From positions 424,052 to 488,051 of the forward strand of contig SVIV01000001.1 in assembly GCA_015069325.1 (NCBI GenBank): a DNA stretch of 64,000 bases. The letters run 5' to 3'. This DNA comes from Clostridiales bacterium (GTDB taxonomy: Bacteria; Bacillota; Clostridia; Christensenellales; UBA1242). Of this stretch, positions 32,985-41,512 are shown piece by piece (the stretch's first letter is position 1; each line of letters opens with the position of its first letter). A model generated the notes under the pieces. That model saw nothing but the letters and a program-made list of their open reading frames with translations, had not been told where the DNA came from and ran no database searches. The position numbers and the translations under genes are program-made.

Positions 32985-33911
32985 ATGAAAAAATATAACA
33001 CTTTTCTTGCAATTTTTCTTGTTTATCTGCTTCTAAATATAGTCTTACTGCCAAAACTCTATATTACTGCCACTTTCAATGGAATCAAGGCTTGGGCATT
33101 TAATGTATTGCCCAGTTTACTCCCATTTATGATTTTGACTAAACTTATATGCAATTTAAATGTTATAGAACAGTTTTCAACTGTTCTTCATAAACCATGC
33201 AAAAGACTTTTTAATTGCCCAAGCACAGCTTCATTAGTGTTTGCAACAAGTGTTCTTTCAGGATATCCTGTTGGTGCATCAATGACAGCCGACTTATACC
33301 AAGCCGGCAAAATATCAAAAAGTGAAGCATTTAGAATGTGCAGTTTTTGTTCTACTTCAGGTCCTATGTTTATAATCGGAAGCGTGGGGGCCACTATGTT
33401 TGGCGACATAAGATGTGGTTATATCATTTTAACATCTCATATATTAGGGGCTCTTTTAAACGGATTATTATATCGAAATCTGATTGCTCCAAAATTTGAT
33501 GAGAAACAATTGTCAAACTCAACATCGTCACAACAAGATTTTGTGTCCATAGTGCAAAGTTCTGTTTCAACTATATTGTCAATTGGGGCAATTATCGCCT
33601 TCTTTTTTGTTGTAACAACTTCTCTTTCTCCCCTATTCAGCATCTTCCCACCACAAATATCCTGTTTGCTTGAAGGCTTTGTTGAAATAACTAAAGGTTG
33701 TCAAGAAATAACCACAAGTCTTAATGGAAGCTATGCTGTCATCGGCGCAACTTTTATTATAAGTTTTGGTGGTCTATCCACTATTTTGCAATCAAATTCC
33801 ATCTTAAAAAAGCTAAATATGCCAATCAAAACCTTTATAAAACAAAAAATAACCCACGCTTTAATTTCCGTGGGTATTGCAACTTTGCTATATATAATTT
33901 TTATACATTAA
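32985..33911 (+). CDS. ylbJ: YlbJ/SpoVV-family sporulation membrane protein
   Basis: The 308-residue polytopic protein has two nucleoside-recognition (Gate)-type halves. It shows LPSLLPFMILTKLI near the N-terminus, FATSVLSGYPVGASMTADLY and CSTSGPMFIIGSVGATMFG, typical of YlbJ. In Bacillus subtilis this protein (renamed SpoVV) moves dipicolinic acid across the outer forespore membrane. An AGGAG site precedes the ATG. It is transcribed divergently from pta and its stop codon overlaps the stop of the opposite gene. Confidence 0.78.
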   Translation: MKKYNTFLAIFLVYLLLNIVLLPKLYITATFNGIKAWAFNVLPSLLPFMILTKLICNLNVIEQFSTVLHKPCKRLFNCPSTASLVFATSVLSGYPVGASMTADLYQAGKISKSEAFRMCSFCSTSGPMFIIGSVGATMFGDIRCGYIILTSHILGALLNGLLYRNLIAPKFDEKQLSNSTSSQQDFVSIVQSSVSTILSIGAIIAFFFVVTTSLSPLFSIFPPQISCLLEGFVEITKGCQEITTSLNGSYAVIGATFIISFGGLSTILQSNSILKKLNMPIKTFIKQKITHALISVGIATLLYIIFIH

Positions 33912-34672
33912 TAAAAAAGTTCAATCAACTCTTTCATTAAATATTTTACTTGTTTATTCTTACAATGCTTAAGCGCATATACAAGCCCAAACATAACATC
34001 TTCATCTTTAAGTGAACTTGTTTTAACTATAGCTCTGCAAATTTGCATAATGTTTTCTGTGCATTCGTCTTGTTTTGAAAATTCAAGTTGAGTAAGAATC
34101 TGAACCGCAATTTTTTGTGCAAATTCAAAATCATCTTCCGAATCTTCTCTTTCTTCTTCTGAATCTTCGTCTTCACTCTCGTCTTCAGATTCTTCAGAAT
34201 CATCATCTGTTTCATCAATAGATTCTTCTGATTCTTCCCCAGTTGCTTGCTCTTCATTCACAAGCCTTTCTTCGCCAAAAACATCTGCAATTAAGTTTCT
34301 AAATGGAACAATCATTTCTTGCAAAAATGCTTGAAATGGCACTTCTTCCCTACCAAAAAATCTCTTTATAAAGTCAACAAAGTCTATTTTTTTGTTATCA
34401 ATATCAACAAGAGTGCAAAAAACAAGTGCAAGCACCTTATATTCTTCACTTGGGCAGATATAAACAAAATCCCCGTTTCCATCTTGAATATATGCCTTGG
34501 CAAATTCACGATCTCGATTAAACTGCTCTAAACATTCCCCGACAAGCGAACAGATTTCATCTGAATTTGCAAGAATTTTCAACATTCTTTGTATTTTATA
34601 TTCTGCAACTAGATACTTGCAATTAATAAGATCATCGCAAGCATTTAAAAAATCTTTAACATTTTCTTTCAT
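33908..34672 (-). CDS. Hypothetical protein with a long acidic low-complexity segment
   Basis: The 254-residue protein begins at 34672, where AAGGGG precedes the ATG; an upstream frame to 34723 lacks one. Two predicted helical parts flank an Asp/Glu/Ser tract (about residues 150-185). The family is not recognised. The acidic stretch could bind cations or basic proteins; no more can be said. It converges with ylbJ, sharing the TTAA at 33908-33911, without a visible terminator. Confidence 0.6.
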   Translation of the reverse strand: MKENVKDFLNACDDLINCKYLVAEYKIQRMLKILANSDEICSLVGECLEQFNRDREFAKAYIQDGNGDFVYICPSEEYKVLALVFCTLVDIDNKKIDFVDFIKRFFGREEVPFQAFLQEMIVPFRNLIADVFGEERLVNEEQATGEESEESIDETDDDSEESEDESEDEDSEEEREDSEDDFEFAQKIAVQILTQLEFSKQDECTENIMQICRAIVKTSSLKDEDVMFGLVYALKHCKNKQVKYLMKELIELFY

Positions 34673-34734
34673 AAGTTTCCCCTTATCAAGTTTAGTATAA
34701 CATATAAAAAATAAAAAAAGCAAACAAAAAGTGT

Positions 34735-34762
34735 TTGATTTTTTAGAAAAATATGATATAAT
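34735..34762 (+). promoter_or_regulatory. Promoter of the DUF4364 gene, ending 7 bases before the start codon
   Basis: TTGATT (34735-34740), a 16-base spacer, TATAAT (34757-34762). The predicted transcription start coincides with the ATG at 34770 and no Shine-Dalgarno is present. Confidence 0.6.
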
Positions 34763-34769
34763 GCAAATT

Positions 34770-35330
34770 ATGATGGAAAGGACTCATTCAGAAAAAGAAA
34801 GGATTGTTTCTGATAAGCTTACAATGCTGTTTGTTGTAGATAAAATGGAAATCCCACTAACAGAAGATTCAATTCTTGATATTTGCTCGGTAAAAAACGT
34901 TTGGATTGAAAACTATATGGATTGCAAAACAATCATTCACGACCTAGTTGATAGCAAACTTTTATATAAAATTAGTGATAGCAACGATAGTAAAGAACTT
35001 TTTGCATTGACTTACGAAGGCAGAGAGTGTCTTTCTCATTTATATAGAAGAATTCCACTTGAAAAACGTGAAGAAATTTCTGCATATCTTCAAGCAAACA
35101 AATTAAATGTAAAATCTTCACAAGAATATAGTTCTACTTATAGCAAAAACAATGACGGCTCTTACAACTTAGAACTTAAAATATACGAACCACAGGCCAC
35201 TTCGCCAATGTTTACCCTTATTTTTAAAGCACCAACTAGACAAAGTGCAAATGAAGCAATACACAAATGGAAAGCAACCGCACCAACTATTTATGAAACA
35301 ATATATGAAAAACTTATTAATACCGATTAA
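34770..35330 (+). CDS. DUF4364 family protein
   Basis: The N-terminal half (DKLTMLFVVDKMEIPLTEDSI, ALTYEGRECLSHLYRRIP) matches the DUF4364 family of Clostridia, which has a winged-helix-like fold; the second half is the family's beta-rich part. The function is unknown and a regulatory role is inferred. The ATG at 34770 is chosen from the family's normal N-terminus; another ATG follows at once. There is no ribosome-binding site and the promoter abuts the start. Confidence 0.72.
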   Translation: MMERTHSEKERIVSDKLTMLFVVDKMEIPLTEDSILDICSVKNVWIENYMDCKTIIHDLVDSKLLYKISDSNDSKELFALTYEGRECLSHLYRRIPLEKREEISAYLQANKLNVKSSQEYSSTYSKNNDGSYNLELKIYEPQATSPMFTLIFKAPTRQSANEAIHKWKATAPTIYETIYEKLINTD

Positions 35331-35358
35331 AAAAAAGACCTGTTAGGGTCTCTTTTTT
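35330..35358. terminator. Bidirectional terminator
   Basis: Stem with AAAAGACCT / GGGTCTCTTTT arms and a short loop between the converging DUF4364 and HIT-RNase H genes, with T runs on both strands. Confidence 0.7.
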
Positions 35359-36211
35359 ATTCTTTTCTCATTTTTTCAATTTCGCCTACAGCCAGTACAT
35401 CACAACGATTGTTATACTCATTGTCAGCGTGCCCTTTAACTTTATGCCATATCACTTGATGTTTATCACACAGGGAAAGAAGTTGCTTCCATAAATCAAG
35501 ATTCTGCACTTCTCCTTTAGTTGTCCGCCACCCTTTTGCTCTCCACGAAGAAATCCAGTCTTGCAAAAACGCATTGATTACATATGCCGAATCGCTATAA
35601 ACATCAACTCTATGGCTACCTTTGATTTTTTCAAGTCCTTTAATAACCGCAGTGAGTTCCATTCTATTATTTGTAGTTTCTTTTTCACCGCCAGAAACAA
35701 CCTTTTCTTTCCCTTGATAAATCAAGATTGCTCCCCAGCCACCCATTCCTGGATTACCTGAACAAGCTCCGTCTGTATATAACGTAATAGATCTTTCTGC
35801 GCAATTGTCCTGTTTGATTTGCAATCTATTACATACTTCTTCTATATTCTCTGTATTTTTTATTAATTCAGGAAATATATGTTGGCCATCATCTTCCTTT
35901 CTTGGCAATATGTGAAAATGAAGATGCATAATCGTCTGCTCTGCGCTTTTCCCACAATTATTAATTACATTGATCCCACTAAATCCACAATTATCCACTA
36001 AATGCTTTCCTATAAGCTTAATACTTTTCATTACATTCGATAATGTTTGTTCATCTGTGTCTATAAGATTTTCACAATGCGTTTTAGGCAACACAAGTAT
36101 ATGCCCATTACTATCGTTTGATATGTCTAAAAAGGCATAAGTATATTCATCTTCATATATCTTATATGACGGAATTTCACCTGCTATAATTTTACAAAAT
36201 AAACAATCCAT
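35357..36211 (-). CDS. Fusion protein: HIT-family hydrolase plus ribonuclease HI
   Basis: One uninterrupted 284-residue frame joins two enzymes. Residues 1-120 are a HIT nucleotide hydrolase (CLFCKIIAGEIPS; NGHILVLPKTH; catalytic triad H96-x-H98-x-H100 in MHLHFHILP). Residues 140-284 are RNase HI with all four catalytic acids: D147 (TDGACSGNPG), E185 (RMELTA), D207 (YSDSAY), D271, plus the flexible-loop H261 (GHADNE). The linker is about 20 residues. The start at 36211 has GAGGGG upstream and lies 2 bases after the degV stop. Each half appears catalytically complete. Confidence 0.9.
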   Translation of the reverse strand: MDCLFCKIIAGEIPSYKIYEDEYTYAFLDISNDSNGHILVLPKTHCENLIDTDEQTLSNVMKSIKLIGKHLVDNCGFSGINVINNCGKSAEQTIMHLHFHILPRKEDDGQHIFPELIKNTENIEEVCNRLQIKQDNCAERSITLYTDGACSGNPGMGGWGAILIYQGKEKVVSGGEKETTNNRMELTAVIKGLEKIKGSHRVDVYSDSAYVINAFLQDWISSWRAKGWRTTKGEVQNLDLWKQLLSLCDKHQVIWHKVKGHADNEYNNRCDVLAVGEIEKMRKE

Positions 36212-36213
36212 AC

Positions 36214-37062
36214 CTACCCCTCTAAAAGATATAATATACCTAAAGTATTTTCTCCACAGTGGCAAGTAATAGTAGCCCCTGCATCAGAATCGACAACATC
36301 ATCAAATATATTTTTACTTTTCACATAGTCTATTATAGACTGAACAGTTTCAGTATCTGTCTTTGTATGCGTAACAAAACAAATATTTCGTCTTATATTC
36401 TCACTTCTCTCAAGCATATCATCAACATATTTTTTCAAGATGACTTTAAATTGCCCCATATACTTACCCGTATTTTCAATTTTTCCATTAACAACTTCAA
36501 GCCTTGGTTTTATTTTTAATAAGTTTGCACCAAATCTTGCCATTGCAGAGCATCGTCCGCCTTTATGAAGGTAATCGAGTTTGTCCACTACAAAGGACGC
36601 CTGATTATGTTGTGTCTGAATCTCAAGTTTGTTTGCAATCTCCGCTGCAGAAAAACCTTCATCTTTCAACTGGCAAGCATACAAAACTAACAATCCTATT
36701 CCTGAAGAAAGGGATTTACTATCTACCACATAAAGCCTATCACACTCCAACTCGTTTTTTGCCCTTTTAGCATTTTCAAATGTTGATGATAGTTCACTTC
36801 CTATACCTGTATAAATCACTTCACTTCCATCGGCTAAAAGTTCACTGAAAAATTCTTTAAAGTCTTCAGTGCTCCTTGCCGCTGTTTTTGGTAATTGTTT
36901 GTTCTTTTTAACATATTCATATATTTCTTCCGTTTTGATTGTTTGCCCATCAAAATATTCTTCATCGCCTAATGTAACTATTAACGGAATAATCCTTATC
37001 GCATTTTCTTCTATTTGTTTTTTTGTCAAATCACAGCAACTGTCTGTGCAAATTTTAATCAC
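36214..37062 (-). CDS. DegV family fatty-acid-binding protein
   Basis: DegV/FakB proteins bind fatty acids for the kinase FakA. The protein opens with IKICTDSCCDLTKKQIEENA and has the conserved TAARSTEDF, YTGIGSELSSTFENA and LDYLHKGGRCSAMARFGANL stretches; 282 residues is normal. It starts with GTG after a strong GGAGGTG site. It is coupled to the HIT-RNase H gene. No fakA is in the window. Confidence 0.9.
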   Translation of the reverse strand: MIKICTDSCCDLTKKQIEENAIRIIPLIVTLGDEEYFDGQTIKTEEIYEYVKKNKQLPKTAARSTEDFKEFFSELLADGSEVIYTGIGSELSSTFENAKRAKNELECDRLYVVDSKSLSSGIGLLVLYACQLKDEGFSAAEIANKLEIQTQHNQASFVVDKLDYLHKGGRCSAMARFGANLLKIKPRLEVVNGKIENTGKYMGQFKVILKKYVDDMLERSENIRRNICFVTHTKTDTETVQSIIDYVKSKNIFDDVVDSDAGATITCHCGENTLGILYLLEG

Positions 37063-37191
37063 TATTTCACCTCCGAACAGATATTTTTATTATAATATAT
37101 TAAATGGCTATCGCCAAATCATTTCATTGATTTTTTAAAATAGTTTGTATAATTTTAGCAATTTTTCTCAAACTAATAATGGAGGTTGGAA

Positions 37192-37359
37192 ATGAGTAAA
37201 CAATACAAACCTGGCGAACAAGCGCCAAAATCCGGCAATTATTCTTGCTATGATGAAAATGGCAACTGCGGTGGAAGCTGTTACCTTGAACAAGGTCAAA
37301 GATTCCCTGCAACACAACATAGCGGAAGCCATTATGAAGAAGAAATGGAACAAGAATAA
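37192..37359 (+). CDS. YjzC-like small protein
   Basis: A 55-residue gene with GGAGG upstream of the ATG. The sequence YKPGEQAPKSGNY ... YLEQGQRFPATQHSG follows the pattern of the YjzC family (PGxxAPxSGxY then GxxFPxT), small proteins of unknown function in Bacillota. Three cysteines in CYDENGNCGGSC are an addition to the usual pattern and could bind a metal. A terminator follows. A promoter TTGATT/TATAAT with a short 15-base spacer may lie at 37127-37153. Confidence 0.7.
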   Translation: MSKQYKPGEQAPKSGNYSCYDENGNCGGSCYLEQGQRFPATQHSGSHYEEEMEQE

Positions 37360-37372
37360 TTGAAATTCTCTT

Positions 37373-37403
37373 AAAATAAGCACTCGCTAGGGTGCTTATT
37401 TTA
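37373..37403 (+). terminator. Terminator after the YjzC-like gene
   Basis: Stem AAATAAGCAC / GTGCTTATTT with a short loop, followed by T residues on the plus strand. Confidence 0.75.
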
Positions 37404-37432
37404 TTGACATCAATTTTGATCTGTGTTATATT
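37404..37432 (+). promoter_or_regulatory. Sigma-A promoter of tRNA-Ser
   Basis: TTGACA (37404-37409), 17 bases, TATATT (37427-37432), placing transcription start a few bases before the mature tRNA 5' end at 37441. Confidence 0.75.
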
Positions 37433-37440
37433 TTTGATAT

Positions 37441-37529
37441 GCAAAGGTGTCCGAGCGGTTTAAGGAGCACGCCTGGAATGCGTGTTAGGTAATAAGCCTA
37501 CGCAGGTTCGAATCCTGTCCTTTGCGCCA
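37441..37529 (+). tRNA. tRNA-Ser (anticodon GGA)
   Basis: A complete class II tRNA: acceptor stem GCAAAGG / CCTTTGC, D arm, anticodon loop CTGGAAT giving anticodon GGA, long variable arm (TTAGGTAATAAGCCTA), T arm GGTTCGAATCC, discriminator G and encoded CCA. It reads UCC/UCU serine codons. Confidence 0.96.
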
Positions 37530-37531
37530 TA

Positions 37532-37561
37532 AAAAAAGACTTGGTTTGCAAGTCTTTTTTT
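37532..37561. terminator. Bidirectional terminator between tRNA-Ser and the DUF378 gene
   Basis: Stem AAAAAAAGACTT / AAGTCTTTTTTT with a 7-base loop; T runs on both strands. Confidence 0.85.
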
Positions 37562-37565
37562 ATTT

Positions 37566-37808
37566 CTATACTGTTGGTGTTGTGTTGTTTGCAAATGGAT
37601 TAGCACCAAGGTAGAGTGCTCCGTCAATGATTGGTGCAATAATAAGCCAAATGGTCGCAATAAGAACTAAAATATAAATAAGTCTTTCTGCAGTTCTACT
37701 TCCCATACAAATAGCAGCAACAAGATTAAAGTTGAAAAGTCCAACTAATCCCCAATTGATACCACCAATTAGAACTAAAATGTATGCTATTAAGTTTGCA
37801 ATTGTCAT
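37566..37808 (-). CDS. DUF378 family small membrane protein
   Basis: The 80-residue protein starts with the family's hallmark IAYILVLIGGINWGLVGLFN and has two membrane segments with AERLIYILVLIATIWLI in the second. DUF378 function is unknown. A hairpin upstream overlaps its ribosome-binding site. It lies downstream of mnmA and may be part of that transcript. Confidence 0.85.
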   Translation of the reverse strand: MTIANLIAYILVLIGGINWGLVGLFNFNLVAAICMGSRTAERLIYILVLIATIWLIIAPIIDGALYLGANPFANNTTPTV

Positions 37809-37812
37809 TTCT

Positions 37813-37843
37813 CCCTCCTTTAGTGTTATTGTGCACTAAAGGG
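37813..37843 (-). promoter_or_regulatory. Hairpin overlapping the DUF378 ribosome-binding site
   Basis: On the minus strand CCTTTAGTG pairs with CACTAAAGG around an 8-base loop. The 3' arm contains the AAAGG part of the AAAGGAGGG Shine-Dalgarno sequence. It may limit translation or act as an mRNA processing point; there is no T run on the minus strand, so it is not an ordinary terminator for mnmA. Confidence 0.45.
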
Positions 37844-37859
37844 CCTTTTTTATTCATTA

Positions 37860-38936
37860 TTAGTTGTTAAAACTTTTGTCTATTGTTCCGCCACCCAAAC
37901 ATAAGCCGTCTTCATCATAAAGCACAACAAATTGTCCTGGAGTAATTGCCCTTTGCCTTTCTTCAAAATCTACTTTAATTTCACTGTCGCTTAAAACAGT
38001 TACTTTTACCTTTTGATCAGGCTGACGATATCTGAATTTTGCAAAACACTCAAATTCCAACTCCTTTGGTTTCTCTGGAATCCAATTCATACCGCTTGCA
38101 AACAGCCCGTCGCTGTAAAGAATATCATCTTCCCCTTGGGTAACATATAATATGTTGTTTTCAAGGTCTTTTTTGACTACAAACCATCTTTGTCCATTGC
38201 CACCTTTCAATCCGCCTATATTAAGTCCACGTCTTTGTCCAAGAGTATAATACATAAGTCCGTCGTGCTGCCCCACTTCTCTTCCTTCAAGGTCAAGTAT
38301 TTTTCCTTTTTGTGCGGGCAGAAATCCTTGTAAAAACTTTTTAAAGTTGCGTTCGCCTATAAAGCATATACCTGTGCTATCTTTTTTCTCGGCAGTTGAA
38401 AGTTCTAGTTCTCTGGCGATATCTCTCACTTGTGGCTTATCTATATTCTCTAAAGGAAATACCACTGCTTCCAACTGTTTTTGATTAAGTTGATTTAAAA
38501 AGTATGATTGATCTTTATTAAGGTCATCTGCTTTAGCCAAATAAAACTTTCCGTCCTTTTCTATCTTTTTGGCATAATGTCCTGTTGCAATCTTGTCTGC
38601 ACCAAGTTTAATTGCCTGCTCTAAAAAAGGGCCAAACTTTACTTCTCTGTTGCAAAGGACATCAGGATTTGGCGTCCTTCCCTTCTTATATTCTTCCAAA
38701 AAGTATGTAAAAACTCTATCATAATATTCTTTTGCATAATTCACAGAAAAATATGGTATCCCAATTTTACTGCATACCCTTTTCACATCTTCAAAGTCAT
38801 CTTCTGCGGTGCACTGCCCATCTTGTTCTTCCCAGTTTACCATAAACAAGCCAATCACATCGTGCCCCTGCTTTTTTAATAAGTAAGCAGCAACAGACGA
38901 ATCCACCCCGCCACTTACACCTACTACAATTCTCAT
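37860..38936 (-). CDS. mnmA: tRNA-specific 2-thiouridylase
   Basis: MnmA adds the s2 group to U34 of Lys, Glu and Gln tRNAs. The PP-loop [20 protein letters not shown], catalytic cysteines in [13 protein letters not shown] (about residue 97) and [12 protein letters not shown] (about residue 195), and [12 protein letters not shown] are all present. Length 358 is normal. It overlaps the upstream TM2 gene by 4 bases (ATGA). Confidence 0.96.
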   Translation of the reverse strand: MRIVVGVSGGVDSSVAAYLLKKQGHDVIGLFMVNWEEQDGQCTAEDDFEDVKRVCSKIGIPYFSVNYAKEYYDRVFTYFLEEYKKGRTPNPDVLCNREVKFGPFLEQAIKLGADKIATGHYAKKIEKDGKFYLAKADDLNKDQSYFLNQLNQKQLEAVVFPLENIDKPQVRDIARELELSTAEKKDSTGICFIGERNFKKFLQGFLPAQKGKILDLEGREVGQHDGLMYYTLGQRRGLNIGGLKGGNGQRWFVVKKDLENNILYVTQGEDDILYSDGLFASGMNWIPEKPKELEFECFAKFRYRQPDQKVKVTVLSDSEIKVDFEERQRAITPGQFVVLYDEDGLCLGGGTIDKSFNN

Positions 38937-39541
38937 ACTTCGTTTTTGTCCTTTTTACTCTCTTCTTCTGTTTCTTCTTTTATTTGTTTTACATCATTAA
39001 GAATTTCTGCTTTCAACAATTGGTTTTCAATGCTTTCATCATTCGCAAGGTGGACTGTCGGCTTATCCAAATCAATTGCAACCGGCACTTTAAACTTTTT
39101 TGTAAAAATCAAAACAATATCTAAAGGCCACATAAACATTACAAAACCAAGCGCTGTTGAAATTGCTCCCAACAATGTCCCAGTGCCATCTATGGCAATC
39201 ATTTCAGCATTAAAAATAGTAAATCCTGTCAAAATTAAAGTAACCGTCAGCGGAATTATTCCGCGCCAAACTCTGCCCACATAAAAACTATGTGCACCAA
39301 ATAAACCACCAAAAATGCATAATAGCAAGAGTTTAATAAAACTTACATCTGATGGAAGCTGACTTACATAAAGAATATATTCCTTTTCCTTGCGTTTGAT
39401 TTTTGCCTTAGCATCAGCATTTGTGGCAAAATCTAGACGAGAAAAAACCAATCCACACTCTGTGCAGGAATCTGCATTGATAGGACACCTTAATCCACAT
39501 CTTGGGCACTCTTTAAATTTCTTTTCTCTACGCAACTTCAT
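38933..39541 (-). CDS. Zinc-ribbon and TM2-domain membrane protein
   Basis: Residues 10-36 form a zinc ribbon (CPRCGLRC ... CTECGLVF). The membrane part has the TM2 signature [20 protein letters not shown] followed by two or three further membrane segments and a charged cytoplasmic tail. The TM2 family is functionally undefined. A consensus promoter ends 6 bases before the start and no ribosome-binding site exists, suggesting a leaderless mRNA. It is the first gene of a TM2-mnmA(-DUF378) unit. Confidence 0.75.
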   Translation of the reverse strand: MKLRREKKFKECPRCGLRCPINADSCTECGLVFSRLDFATNADAKAKIKRKEKEYILYVSQLPSDVSFIKLLLLCIFGGLFGAHSFYVGRVWRGIIPLTVTLILTGFTIFNAEMIAIDGTGTLLGAISTALGFVMFMWPLDIVLIFTKKFKVPVAIDLDKPTVHLANDESIENQLLKAEILNDVKQIKEETEEESKKDKNEV

Positions 39542-39547
39542 AGGAGA

Positions 39548-39576
39548 ATTTTAACACTCGTAAATTGTTTTGTCAA
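39548..39576 (-). promoter_or_regulatory. Promoter of the TM2-mnmA unit, abutting the start codon
   Basis: TTGACA (39576-39571), 17 bases, TAAAAT (39553-39548) on the minus strand; only TCTCCT separates the -10 element from the ATG at 39541. Confidence 0.65.
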
Positions 39577-39581
39577 GCAAG

Positions 39582-41021
39582 TTAACCCAACTTATCCTTA
39601 CACTTGTTAAAATAAAGATATGCACACTTGTCGGCACCATTTTCTTTTAACACTTCTTCAAGGTAAGAATAGGCCTTCTCGTAGTCTCCATTTGAATAAT
39701 GCATTACACCTTTCTCAAAAATGTTTTTTGTTTTTAATATTTCTTTCACTTTATCCTTATGATAAACATCTAAATCTTCAAAAATCATATTTGATTCATT
39801 TTGCGAAAGTGTTACATTACCTATAAAACGATATAAAAACCTATACTGAAACGGCAAATTATCCAACAGAGTCTTGCTAAAAACGACACTCCCGCCAATC
39901 ATTTTGGCAATTTCATCTAATTTTTCAAGTTTAGCATATACATCTGAAACTATTGTTGGCATTTTTCGTTCTTCTTCCCCGATAACCCCAAAGATCACTT
40001 CGCCATTTAACATTGAAATTCTGGGCAATACATTAGGGAGTTGTTTGTTTTGCCTATTTTTTATACCAATAGCACGACATATTGTATGAACGCAATTTAA
40101 GGCATCTTCACAGGACGCAAACACTACAAGTAAGCCTTCTCCTAAATATTTATCAATAAATCCGCCAAATCTCCTTACCAGCGGAGAAATTACATTGACG
40201 TAAGAATTAACAAAATGGAAATTTTCTTCCAAAGACATTTTTGCGGTGTTGTTTACCCCTATTAGTTTTATAAGGACTGTGGTTGCACTTTTTTTAACTT
40301 GACGCCCTAGTTCTAACTCTGCAATACTATTTTTACCCAAAAACTTAAAAAACTGTTTAGGAATATATTTTTCTGTTTCTAATTTATACTCTTTGAAAGA
40401 TTTATCATTTCTCTTATAATTGCTGTTGATTTTATTTAAGCTATGTTCAATATTGTGAAACTGCTTAATGCCACCTACTGTCAACCTTTCTTCCTTAATT
40501 CGTCCATCACTCAAACGAGATACTATTTGTTCAACTCTTCCAACAGGCCTACATAAAATAAAAAAGTTTATAAAAAGTTGAAACATAAAAATAAACGTTA
40601 CAACAATTGCCCATAAGATAACATTGAAATTGCTTCCCTTGGTTATGTTTAAAAGAGCACTTGCTGATTGCGACACTTCTCCTTCGAAAGTAGGAAGCTG
40701 AGCCAGCAAAAAAATAATCACTCCATAGAATATAAAAATAGGCAAAGATGAGAAAAAAATCGCTTTATGAACAGAAAGAGAACTTATAAATCTAAAAAAT
40801 AATATCAAACCTAAAATTAAAGAAACAACATTTAAGACCAAAGCAATAATTGCATTTGTATTGAAATTAAAAGTAAATGATGTGCCTGTGGGAACGATCG
40901 CTGAAAAAATATATTTCCCCATAATTATCGAAGGAATTAAAACTAGAACATACAGCACCAACAAAATAATTGTAGATTTTTTCATACTCTTATTTTTTGC
41001 AAAAGAAAAAAACATATTCAT
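39582..41021 (-). CDS. Membrane protein with a degenerate class III nucleotide cyclase homology domain
   Basis: Four membrane segments (within residues 15-160) are followed by a HAMP-like linker and a cyclase homology domain (about 240-400). The context YIPKQFFKFLGKNSIAELEL and VRRFGGFIDKYLGEGLLVVF is typical of bacterial adenylate cyclases, but the first metal-binding Asp (in VLFxDIRGF) is leucine here (L253 in VLIKLIG) and the second (GD) is Glu (E295). Residues about 420-479 resemble a TPR. It is likely a sensor or pseudo-enzyme rather than a cAMP producer. The start is uncertain (41021 or 40985); neither has a clear ribosome site. Confidence 0.7.
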   Translation of the reverse strand: MNMFFSFAKNKSMKKSTIILLVLYVLVLIPSIIMGKYIFSAIVPTGTSFTFNFNTNAIIALVLNVVSLILGLILFFRFISSLSVHKAIFFSSLPIFIFYGVIIFLLAQLPTFEGEVSQSASALLNITKGSNFNVILWAIVVTFIFMFQLFINFFILCRPVGRVEQIVSRLSDGRIKEERLTVGGIKQFHNIEHSLNKINSNYKRNDKSFKEYKLETEKYIPKQFFKFLGKNSIAELELGRQVKKSATTVLIKLIGVNNTAKMSLEENFHFVNSYVNVISPLVRRFGGFIDKYLGEGLLVVFASCEDALNCVHTICRAIGIKNRQNKQLPNVLPRISMLNGEVIFGVIGEEERKMPTIVSDVYAKLEKLDEIAKMIGGSVVFSKTLLDNLPFQYRFLYRFIGNVTLSQNESNMIFEDLDVYHKDKVKEILKTKNIFEKGVMHYSNGDYEKAYSYLEEVLKENGADKCAYLYFNKCKDKLG

Positions 41022-41068
41022 ATTGCATAATTTTTACTTTTGGTAGCAATCTATTGTTGGAGGTAAAA

Positions 41069-41512
41069 ATGGATAAAAAAGAGATTATGACAGAATACTT
41101 AAATGGCGTTTATCAAAATATCAAAACAGCGGTTCAATCAATTGAAGATATTTTGCCTAAAGTGCAAGATAACGAGTTGAGAAAAGAGCTTTCCAACCAG
41201 CAGGATAAATATGCCGTTTTGCAAAAAGAATGCGAGCTTCTAGCTAAAGCGGAAAAGATTGATGGAATAAAGGACAATTCCTGGTTTGAAAAAGCAAAGT
41301 TGTGGAGTTCAATCAATATGTCAACTATTAGCAATAAATCAAATCGCAAAATTGCCGAACTTATGCTTATGGGAACTTTTATGGGCATTATCACCTGCGA
41401 AAAAGATAGGCACGATCATAAAAATATATCTACAGAAATTGATGAAATCTTACGAAAATTAAGACAATTAGAAGAAGACAATATTGATAATCTCATTCCT
41501 TATCTTGTTTAA
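41069..41512 (+). CDS. Helical protein of unknown function, possibly ferritin-like
   Basis: The 147-residue protein starts after TTGGAGG at 41069; an in-frame extension to 40997 lacks a site. It is almost entirely helical (MTEYLNGVYQNIKTAVQSI, LWSSINMSTISNKSNRKIAE, LMLMGTFMGIITCEKDRHDH). The four-helix pattern with Glu/His residues recalls ferritin-like proteins, but I cannot name the family. Its 3' end overlaps the 3' end of spoIVFB by 20 bases on the opposite strand. Confidence 0.6.
   Translation: MDKKEIMTEYLNGVYQNIKTAVQSIEDILPKVQDNELRKELSNQQDKYAVLQKECELLAKAEKIDGIKDNSWFEKAKLWSSINMSTISNKSNRKIAELMLMGTFMGIITCEKDRHDHKNISTEIDEILRKLRQLEEDNIDNLIPYLV

Noticed and set aside
33845..33880. Hairpin ACCCACG/CGTGGGT near the end of ylbJ as a terminator
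   Set aside because: It lies inside the coding region and is not followed by a T run.
37124..37444. Long minus-strand reading frame opposite the YjzC-like gene
   Set aside because: It covers a terminator and the tRNA promoter, has no ribosome site, and its composition is that of a complement frame; the plus-strand 55-residue gene with GGAGG explains the region.
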